Assembly: GCA_944323925.1 (NCBI GenBank)
Contig: CALUUI010000004.1
Coordinates: forward strand, 62,001-126,000
Direction: 5' to 3'
Source: Candidatus Gastranaerophilales bacterium
Lineage (GTDB): Bacteria; Cyanobacteriota; Vampirovibrionia; Gastranaerophilales; Gastranaerophilaceae
Length of the DNA stretch: 64,000 bases
The notes below the pieces were generated by a model that had not been told where the DNA came from, did no database searches, and saw nothing but the letters and a program-made list of their open reading frames with translations. Positions 57,679 to 64,000 of this stretch are shown one piece after another. A program made the translations under genes and the position numbers. The stretch's first letter is position 1. Every line of letters begins with the position of its first letter.

Positions 57679-58756
57679 AATGAAACTTAATCTTGGACCT
57701 CAACATCCTTCAACGCATGGCGTTTTACGCTTGATTTTAGATGTTGACGGAGAAAAAATTCTTGGTTGTGAGCCTGTTATAGGTTATCTTCATAGAGGAA
57801 TGGAGAAAATGGCGGAGGGGATGACTTATCTTCAATATTTGCCAACGGTTGATAGGGTTGATTATTTGAGCGGATTTTTTAATTCTTACGCATATGTTGC
57901 GGCTGTAGAAAAGCTCTTAGGTATTCAAATACCCCAAAAAGCTGCAATAATTCGAGTTATGCTTATGGAATTGAATAGAATTGCTTCTCATTTGTTGTGG
58001 TTAGGTACATATCTGTTGGATTTGGGCGCTGTATCACCGTTTTTCTATACATTTAGGGAACGTGAGTTGATTTTGAATTTCTTTGAAAAAATCTCAGGTC
58101 AGCGTATGATGTACAATTATTTTATATTTGGTGGAGTCCGTTCTGAAATTGATTGCTTAGAAGAAGTTGAACCTATTTGTAAAACTGTTTTAGCTAAATT
58201 AGAGGACTATGAAAAAATCTTAACAGAGAATCCGATTTTTATTTCAAGAACTAAAAATCTCGGAATTATGGATAGAGAGACTGCATTTGCTTATTCTATA
58301 ACCGGTCCGAATTTAAGAGCTTCAAATTCCCATTTAGATTTTAGAAAACTGTCAGACTTGTATAAGGATTTTGAGTTCAAAATCGCAAAAGCAGAAGATG
58401 GTGATTGCTTTGCACGGTACAAAGTAAGGTTAGATGAAATCCGTGAATCAGTTAAAATAGTTTTGCAGGCTGTAGAGAAGTTAAAAGTTGCGGGCGGAAA
58501 TATAAATACGGGATTAAAGCCTTTAAACTTAAAAATAGACACAGGCGAAGCAATAGCGGATGTAGAAACGCCAAGGGGGTTGACTTCCTGTTGTGTAAAA
58601 GCTGATGGCTCAGATAAACCTTATAGGGTAAAATGGCGTACCGGATCTTTTTATGCTGTTCAAATTCTTCCAAAGTTGCTTACGGGACATATGATTTCTG
58701 ACGTTATGGCAATATATGGTTCATTGGATGTTATGCTTCCGGAGGTGGACAGATGA
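57671..58756 (+). CDS. nuoD: Complex I subunit NuoD
   Basis: A 361-residue 49-kDa-type subunit lining the quinone site. [20 protein letters not shown] at the start, [52 protein letters not shown] and [14 protein letters not shown] follow the family order, and the C-terminus has [21 protein letters not shown]-type sequence and the PSF-like DVMLPEVDR ending. The quinone-site His is in the HPSTHG motif. The ATG at 57671 is preferred over 57653 because AAAGG precedes it. It overlaps nuoBC and nuoH. Confidence 0.96.
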   Translation: MSRMKLNLGPQHPSTHGVLRLILDVDGEKILGCEPVIGYLHRGMEKMAEGMTYLQYLPTVDRVDYLSGFFNSYAYVAAVEKLLGIQIPQKAAIIRVMLMELNRIASHLLWLGTYLLDLGAVSPFFYTFRERELILNFFEKISGQRMMYNYFIFGGVRSEIDCLEEVEPICKTVLAKLEDYEKILTENPIFISRTKNLGIMDRETAFAYSITGPNLRASNSHLDFRKLSDLYKDFEFKIAKAEDGDCFARYKVRLDEIRESVKIVLQAVEKLKVAGGNINTGLKPLNLKIDTGEAIADVETPRGLTSCCVKADGSDKPYRVKWRTGSFYAVQILPKLLTGHMISDVMAIYGSLDVMLPEVDR

Positions 58757-59847
58757 ATTATTTATATTGTGCATTTATTGAATTTCTCGCTAAGTTTAAT
58801 TTACCTGAGAGTATAGCTTTAATAATATTTCCAGTACTTCCTTTTTGTATAGTGGCAGCAGGAATGTTAGTTATGGTTCTTGTACTTGTGCTTGCTGAAA
58901 GAAAAATTTTAGGTTTTTTAACTCAAAGAAAAGGTCCTAACAGGGTAGGATATTGGGGACTTTTGCAGACGGTTGCTGATGGTTTAAAATTGCTCTGTAA
59001 GGAAAATATAACTCCAACTTCTGCTGATAAGTTTTTATTTACGCTTGCGCCAATAATTGCGTTTACTCCTGTTTTAGTTGTTTGGGGCATTTTACCTTAT
59101 AACTCAGAGTTTGATTTAATGTCAACGCCTGCTAATTTAATTATATATTTGTTTTTAGCAATAATCCCGGTTTTGGGAATCTTTTTAGCTGGGTACGCAA
59201 GTAACAGTAAATATTCAATTATAGGCGGAATGAGAGTAATAGCACAAGCAATCAGTTATGAACTTCCGATTGTATTTTCATTGCTTGGTGTTGTAGTTTT
59301 GTCGTCATCTCTTAACCTTACTCAAATAACTCTTTCACAGTCATCTGTTTACGGCGTTTTAGGTTGGTATATTATTCCGTCATTTATTGGTTTTATAGTT
59401 GTCTTCGTTTCTATTCTTGCAGAACTTAACCGCTGTCCGTTTGATTTGCCGGAGGCTGAAAGTGAGCTGGTTGCAGGGTATAATACAGAATATTCCGGTA
59501 TGAGGTTTGCGCTGTTTTATATAACTGAATATGCCATGATGTTTGCAAATGCGGCATTTATTTCAGTTATATTTTTAGGCGGGTATCTTTCACCTTTTGG
59601 TAGTTATATTTCAAATATAGTTTTTGGCGATAGCTTGTTTGCAAATATTTTAGTCTATTTTGAGCAGACGTTCTGGTTATTGTTAAAGACAGGTATAATA
59701 ATTTTCTTATTTATGCTTGTAAGGGCGACAATGCCAAGGTTGCAATCCGATAAGTTGCTAAAATTTTCTTGGAATATTATGCTTCCATTGGCTATTTTAA
59801 ACCTTTTTATTTGTATGGTAATTAAGGGTTTAGGAGGTTTGTTATGA
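58753..59847 (+). CDS. nuoH: Complex I subunit NuoH (NdhA)
   Basis: A 364-residue polytopic subunit at the quinone-site/membrane-arm junction. AERKILGFLTQRKGPNRVGY, WGLLQTVADGLKLLCKENI, MRVIAQAISYELPIVFSLLG and NRCPFDLPEAESELVAGYNT with EYSGMRFALFYITEYAMMFA are diagnostic. About eight transmembrane helices are seen. The start overlaps nuoD by ATGA and its stop overlaps nuoI by ATGA. Confidence 0.97.
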   Translation: MNYLYCAFIEFLAKFNLPESIALIIFPVLPFCIVAAGMLVMVLVLVLAERKILGFLTQRKGPNRVGYWGLLQTVADGLKLLCKENITPTSADKFLFTLAPIIAFTPVLVVWGILPYNSEFDLMSTPANLIIYLFLAIIPVLGIFLAGYASNSKYSIIGGMRVIAQAISYELPIVFSLLGVVVLSSSLNLTQITLSQSSVYGVLGWYIIPSFIGFIVVFVSILAELNRCPFDLPEAESELVAGYNTEYSGMRFALFYITEYAMMFANAAFISVIFLGGYLSPFGSYISNIVFGDSLFANILVYFEQTFWLLLKTGIIIFLFMLVRATMPRLQSDKLLKFSWNIMLPLAILNLFICMVIKGLGGLL

Positions 59848-60239
59848 AGCTGCTTAAATTCTTAAAAGGTATAATACTGCCTCTGCTAACGGTTTTAAAA
59901 CATCTGTTTAAACCGGCAGTGACATTACAATATCCTGAAGAGAAGCCGATATTACCTGAAAAATTCAGGGGTTGCCATACATTAGAAAATTGTATCGGCT
60001 GCGGAGTATGTGTTCAATCGTGTCCTTGTCAGGCAATATCTATTAAAAAAGATGGTAATAAAGTCGTTTCATACAAAATTGACTTAGGGCGTTGTATGTT
60101 TTGCGGAAATTGTGAGTATTATTGTCCTGTCAGTGCAATTAAGATGGGCAAGGATTTTGAACTTGCAAAGGAAAATCGTTCGGATCTGATAATTGAGCTT
60201 ATTGATGAATCACAATCCGAGGGGAGGGCAGATAATTGA
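59844..60239 (+). CDS. nuoI: Complex I subunit NuoI, ferredoxin-like
   Basis: A 131-residue subunit with two 4Fe-4S motifs: CIGCGVCVQSCPCQAI (about residues 49-64) and CMFCGNCEYYCPVSAI (about 89-104). FRGCHTLENCIGCGVC is typical of NuoI/NdhI. It is short compared with many NuoI proteins, lacking long ends. In this NuoEFG-less complex it is the likely entry point for electrons from ferredoxin. It overlaps nuoH (ATGA) and nuoJ (TTGA). Confidence 0.95.
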   Translation: MKLLKFLKGIILPLLTVLKHLFKPAVTLQYPEEKPILPEKFRGCHTLENCIGCGVCVQSCPCQAISIKKDGNKVVSYKIDLGRCMFCGNCEYYCPVSAIKMGKDFELAKENRSDLIIELIDESQSEGRADN

Positions 60240-60739
60240 GTGCATTAATATTTTATCCTACAGCTTTAATAATTTTGGTATTTGCGTTAATAACGATTTT
60301 TTCTAAAAAAATTGTGTATGCTCTTCTTGCTAGTGTAATGGTATTCATGGGCGCCGGACTTATATTTTATATTTTAGGTGCTGAGTATAACGCTGTAATA
60401 CAGTTAACGATTTATGTTGTAGCAGTTCCGATTCTTCTTGCTATGGCAATAATGTTTACCAATGTTAGAAATGAAAAAAATCAAATTGTTACTGGGGCAA
60501 GAAAGTATGCGATTTACATTGCTGCAGGGTTAATATTAATGTCATTTGTTTATTTAGTTGCAATAGCAATAAATGTTACACCTACAGCAATATTTCCAAA
60601 TCAGATTGCAGATGTTAACAGTTTCAGGATGTTTGATGCTATAACAGATGGATTCTTTACTTCTTATATAGTTGCATTTGAGTTGTTTTCAGTATTGTTA
60701 CTTACTGTAGTTGCGGGGGTGTCTGATAATGCTAAGTAA
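60236..60739 (+). CDS. nuoJ: Complex I subunit NuoJ
   Basis: A 167-residue membrane subunit with about five helices: PTALIILVFALITIFSKKIV, YALLASVMVFMGAGLIFYIL with the pi-bulge-type YILGAEYNAVIQLTIYVVAV segment, and the VAFELFSVLLLTVVAGV ending. It starts at a TTG overlapping the nuoI stop (TTGA). The ribosome site is GAGGGG within nuoI. The family call rests on the conserved LGAEYxAxxQxxIYVGAV-like block and gene order. Confidence 0.93.
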   Translation: MSALIFYPTALIILVFALITIFSKKIVYALLASVMVFMGAGLIFYILGAEYNAVIQLTIYVVAVPILLAMAIMFTNVRNEKNQIVTGARKYAIYIAAGLILMSFVYLVAIAINVTPTAIFPNQIADVNSFRMFDAITDGFFTSYIVAFELFSVLLLTVVAGVSDNAK

Positions 60740-61040
60740 TATTGGAATTTACCATTATTTAATTTTAGCGCTTTTCTTATTCTTAATAGGACTGTGCGGT
60801 ACTGTAATTTCAAAAAATGTGATAAAAATACTTATTTCAATAGAGTTTATGCTTACTGCTGTAAATATTAATTTGACTACTTTCGGTTTATATTGTAAAA
60901 ATTTGGCCTTTGATGGTTTTATATTTGCCTTATTTTATATAGCAGTTGGAGCGGTAGAGTTGGCGATAGCCGTTTATATATTCTATGCAATGTATAGACA
61001 GAAGCAGACTTCTGATATAGAGGAGTATGATAACGTATGA
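60729..61040 (+). CDS. nuoK: Complex I subunit NuoK
   Basis: A 103-residue subunit with three helices: LILALFLFLIGLCGTVISKN, IKILISIEFMLTAVNINLTT with the conserved Glu in ISIEFML, and FIFALFYIAVGAVELAIAVY with the second conserved Glu. The ATG at 60729 is chosen over 60711 because GCGGGGGTG precedes it. It overlaps nuoJ by 11 bases and nuoL by ATGA. Confidence 0.95.
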   Translation: MLSNIGIYHYLILALFLFLIGLCGTVISKNVIKILISIEFMLTAVNINLTTFGLYCKNLAFDGFIFALFYIAVGAVELAIAVYIFYAMYRQKQTSDIEEYDNV

Positions 61041-62902
61041 GTGAATTTTTTGCAGCAAATTTAGTTTGGGTGTTATTATATCCTTTTTGGGCATTTATTC
61101 TAATAGGAATCGGACGATTTCTAGGGGTAAGAATGTCTAAGCCCTTATTAACAGGCATTACATTATTCGGCTCCGGTTTAGGACTAGTTTTTTCTTTGGG
61201 GGCTTTAGTTAACGTTTTCATAAATGGAGCTTCTGAGTATCTTTGTTCGTTTATAAAGATTCAAAAATTTTTATTACAGCTTGGTGTTGGCGTTGACTTG
61301 TTGTCGATGATTTGTTTATCATTGTTGTTTTTTATATCATTTTTTATACAGTTATATTCCTCATCATATATGGGTAGTGAGCCAAAATATTATCGATATT
61401 TTGGTTATATGAATTTGTTTAATTTTTCAATGGCTTTACTTCTTGTTTCACCGAACTTGTTTCAAATTTATATAGGCTGGGAATTGGTTGGTGTTGTTTC
61501 TTACCTTTTAATTGGGTTTAAGTATTCAAATCCAATTAAATCTATTTCTGCGGTAAAGGCGTTTATAATAAATAAAATAGGTGATACGATGCTTCTTGGC
61601 GGGGTTGTAAGTTTAATTTATATAATGTATGCTTATTCAACCTCACAGTTTGTGACTTTAGATTTTTCAGATTTTAATTTGATATCGTCTGTAGCTTATG
61701 CTCATACAAATAATTTTACCTTTATAGTGTTATGTATGTTGTTATTTGCGGGAGTAATGACAAAATCAGCGCAGTTTCCATTCCATACTTGGCTACAAGA
61801 TGCAATGAGTGCACCAACTCCTGTAAGTGCTTTAATTCACTCTGCAACAATGGTTGCAGCCGGTGTGTTTTTGACAATAAGATTGCTACCATTATTTACG
61901 ATGTCAAAGGATATGCTAATTTTTATTGTAATGCTTGGGATGTTTACTGCATTATTTTGTTCTCTTTGCGCAATTTGTCAGAAAAATATTAAATCTGTCC
62001 TTGCATATTCAACGTCTGCTAATTTGGGATTGATGCTTGCTGCTGTTGGTTTTGGAAATGTTAATTTAGCAGTCTTATTTCTAATTGTTCACGGATTGAT
62101 AAAAGCTGCGTTATTCTTAAGTTACGGTTTATCTAATAATGAGTATTTTAAAAATAATACTGAAGAGCAAACGATATCCCCATCTTTTATAATAGGGGCA
62201 TTTGCACTTTCGGGTTTGGCTTTTGCTGGGCTAAATTGTAAGGAGCAGTTCTTTTTAACGTTTAAGCCAAATATATTTTTAACAATAGAATTTTTATTGG
62301 TATCATTTATGTGTGCAGTTTATATATTTAGGCTTTGTTGCTTGTATCCGTTATCTTCAAATAAGCGAAAAAATGTACCTGAGCAGTTGTCAGTTTGGAT
62401 ATTTTTAACAGTAGTAATAGTAAGTACATTCATGGTAAATGGTTCTATTTTAGGAGCTCCGTTTTGGATTGCATTTGTTGGTGCTATAGTTGCAATTGTT
62501 TTAACATTAAGGACAAAGTATACAAAATCAGGTTGTGTTTCAATTGTTTGTGAGAAAGGTTTTTATATAGATAGATTTTATTCCAGGGTAGTATTTAATT
62601 TATATGAAAGGTTTACGTCAATTTTTAGCAGAATTGATATCTGGATATCTGATAATAAGTTGTTGTTTTATATCGCACGTTATTTCGTAAGGTGTGCAGA
62701 GTGGGTAGAAAAGAATATTTTTGAGTTACCAGTAAAGCTGATAGTTTTATGCCTACGATTTGCTTCAAAAGAGGTTGAGCATGCACAAATTCGGAATATT
62801 CAAACTTATATAACCTATGGTGCATTAATTTTAGGTATAATATTTTCAGCAATACTGTTGATGTATTCATTTATAATAAATTCATTAGGGGGGATAGGAT
62901 AA
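61037..62902 (+). CDS. nuoL: Complex I subunit NuoL
   Basis: A 621-residue antiporter-like proton-pumping subunit. YMNLFNFSMALLLVSPNLFQ and YIGWELVGVVSYLLIGFKY carry the conserved Glu, MTKSAQFPFHTWLQDAMSAP and TPVSALIHSATMVAAGVFL carry the Lys/His signature, and SAVKAFIINKIGDTMLLGG matches the family. The long C-terminal amphipathic helix region is represented by residues about 500-621. About 14-16 membrane segments are seen. It overlaps nuoK by ATGA and is directly followed by nuoM. Confidence 0.96.
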   Translation: MSEFFAANLVWVLLYPFWAFILIGIGRFLGVRMSKPLLTGITLFGSGLGLVFSLGALVNVFINGASEYLCSFIKIQKFLLQLGVGVDLLSMICLSLLFFISFFIQLYSSSYMGSEPKYYRYFGYMNLFNFSMALLLVSPNLFQIYIGWELVGVVSYLLIGFKYSNPIKSISAVKAFIINKIGDTMLLGGVVSLIYIMYAYSTSQFVTLDFSDFNLISSVAYAHTNNFTFIVLCMLLFAGVMTKSAQFPFHTWLQDAMSAPTPVSALIHSATMVAAGVFLTIRLLPLFTMSKDMLIFIVMLGMFTALFCSLCAICQKNIKSVLAYSTSANLGLMLAAVGFGNVNLAVLFLIVHGLIKAALFLSYGLSNNEYFKNNTEEQTISPSFIIGAFALSGLAFAGLNCKEQFFLTFKPNIFLTIEFLLVSFMCAVYIFRLCCLYPLSSNKRKNVPEQLSVWIFLTVVIVSTFMVNGSILGAPFWIAFVGAIVAIVLTLRTKYTKSGCVSIVCEKGFYIDRFYSRVVFNLYERFTSIFSRIDIWISDNKLLFYIARYFVRCAEWVEKNIFELPVKLIVLCLRFASKEVEHAQIRNIQTYITYGALILGIIFSAILLMYSFIINSLGGIG

Positions 62903-64000
62903 ATGTTTTTGAGTAATATATTATCTTTGCCGATTTTAATATTTTTACCGCTAATATTGGGGTTAGTAATATTGCTTCCGATATTTTCAAAGAATGACAT
63001 ATACATAAGACGATATGCAAAGGTTTGTTTTGTAATACATTTATTATATTCATTGCTCTTTTGGATGTTCTATAGTAATGGGTATATAACATTGTATGCC
63101 CCTGATTGGATAAAGCCACTTGGTGTAAAATTTGGATTTGCGATGGATGAGTTGTCATTGTTAATGACAATTCTAACAAGTTTAATATTTACGTTAGGAG
63201 CGATAGCAAGTAAGTTGCATATCAGATACGGGCAGAAATATTATTACGCATTATTGTTGTTTTTTGAGACGACAATATTAGGAATTTTTAATGCTGCAGA
63301 TATATTTACATTTTTCTTATTCTGGGAATTAGAACTAATCCCTGCATATTTCTTGATAGGTTATTGGGGCGAGGGTGCAAATTCCAGAAAATCAGCGATG
63401 AAGTTTGTACTATATACCTTTTTAGGAAGTTTGTTTATGTTGGTGGGTTTGATAATGCTACATTATTTTAGTTATCTTGCCGCAAATACATTAAACGGAC
63501 AAATTTCAATGTATGATTTAAGCAAAGTAGGAGTAGGACTTCAAATATTAATTTCGATGTTATTGTTAATAGGTTTTGGTGTGAAACTACCTATAGTTCC
63601 TATTCATAGCTGGTTGCCGGATGCTCATACAGATGCTGCTACGCCGATTAGTATGATATTAGCAGGTGTGTTGTTAAAGACGGGAGCTTATGCGATTATA
63701 AGGTTTAATTTTCAAATATTACCGGAGGCTTTTCAATATTTGGCACCAATAGTTGCAGCCTTTGCATTAATAAATATTATATATGCGGCGCTTGTTGCTT
63801 ATTCTCAAACAGATATAAAACGAATAGTAGCATATTCAAGTATTTCTAATATGGGATTGATATTGTTAGGCATCTGTGCAATGAATGTTATCGGTTTGAC
63901 CGGTTCAATATTCCATATGATAGCTCACGGTTTAATAGCCGCAGGTTTATTTATGGTTTGTGGGATAGTACTGCTAAGATGTAAAGAGCGCGATATAAAT
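62903..64000 (+). CDS. nuoM: Complex I subunit NuoM, cut by the window end
   Basis: An open frame of 366 codons from the ATG at 62903, with no stop before base 64000. FWELELIPAYFLIGYWG carries the conserved Glu, KLPIVPIHSWLPDAHTDAAT and PISMILAGVLLKTGAYAIIR are the NuoM signature, and YSQTDIKRIVAYSSISNMGL and HMIAHGLIAAGLFMVCG follow. The ATG is contiguous with the nuoL stop (TAA at 62900-62902) behind GGGGGGATAGG. About 130 C-terminal residues and, presumably, nuoN lie beyond the window. Confidence 0.95.
   Translation, partial: MFLSNILSLPILIFLPLILGLVILLPIFSKNDIYIRRYAKVCFVIHLLYSLLFWMFYSNGYITLYAPDWIKPLGVKFGFAMDELSLLMTILTSLIFTLGAIASKLHIRYGQKYYYALLLFFETTILGIFNAADIFTFFLFWELELIPAYFLIGYWGEGANSRKSAMKFVLYTFLGSLFMLVGLIMLHYFSYLAANTLNGQISMYDLSKVGVGLQILISMLLLIGFGVKLPIVPIHSWLPDAHTDAATPISMILAGVLLKTGAYAIIRFNFQILPEAFQYLAPIVAAFALINIIYAALVAYSQTDIKRIVAYSSISNMGLILLGICAMNVIGLTGSIFHMIAHGLIAAGLFMVCGIVLLRCKERDIN

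Overview
The window looks like chromosome from a low-GC, non-photosynthetic relative of the cyanobacteria, most likely a gut-type Candidatus Gastranaerophilales (Melainabacteria/Vampirovibrionia). This is inferred from gene content, not from a database match. The evidence is a Ycf23/DUF561 gene, otherwise typical of cyanobacteria and plastids, and an LL-diaminopimelate aminotransferase (DapL). There is also an SLH-domain envelope protein and a Gram-negative TolC-like protein. Complex I appears as an A-BC-D-H-I-J-K-L-M run without NuoEFG, and [FeFe]-hydrogenases with a CoA-transferase point to fermentation. Several proteins have no recognisable family.

Layout. Bases 1-5400: end of an RluA-type pseudouridine synthase gene, a regulator with four winged helices, spmA/spmB with a small coupled ORF between them, a lone flagellin, and a divergent unknown gene behind a sigma-28-like promoter. 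5500-8730: dnaG-rpoD-rpmB on the minus strand. 8830-14210: tolC-like, dxr, HAD and ispF genes in one tight run, then a PHP-domain protein and a methyltransferase. 14260-21780: a three-subunit, probably electron-bifurcating [FeFe]-hydrogenase diverging from a sensory-hydrogenase operon (2Fe-2S protein, HydS-like protein with PAS, SpoIIE phosphatase). 21836-26180: Hsp20, a promoter plus structured-leader plus terminator element, a membrane protein of unknown function, and a secreted protein with 20 heptad repeats and a C-terminal serpin-like domain. 26200-30530: CoA-transferase, Ycf23, a short HtrA-like protease and RarA. 30640-33400: two M16-like paralogues with identical N-terminal coding DNA. 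33467-37514: tRNA-Gly, DnaJ, QueE, a HExxH protein and three lineage-specific small proteins. 37585-40577: ilvC, pyrG, gatC. 40721-46556: SLH protein, split chromate transporter, infC, dapL, uvrC. 46612-50505: amidase, a second structured intergenic element and two unknown genes. 50717-56127: lysA-cdaA-yitT, an unknown gene, and rimP-nusA behind an attenuator-like leader. 56351-64000: complex I genes, running off the end within nuoM.

How it fits together. DapL and LysA feed lysine and meso-diaminopimelate into peptidoglycan, and the amidase remodels it. Dxr and IspF are two MEP-pathway enzymes. The bifurcating hydrogenase would re-oxidise NADH and ferredoxin as H2, while the divergent PAS/SpoIIE operon could sense H2 or redox state and act through dephosphorylation. 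The NuoEFG-less complex I probably takes electrons from ferredoxin, as in cyanobacterial NDH-1.

Most notable are the leader RNA at 22491-22681, whose serine-codon-rich leader ORF lies within a hairpin just before an intrinsic terminator, and the serpin-like secreted protein downstream. Also notable are the swapped N-terminal module of the M16-like pair and a recurring N-terminal F-K-A/G-type motif in otherwise unrelated unknown proteins. All functional calls are from reading motifs; no searches were run.
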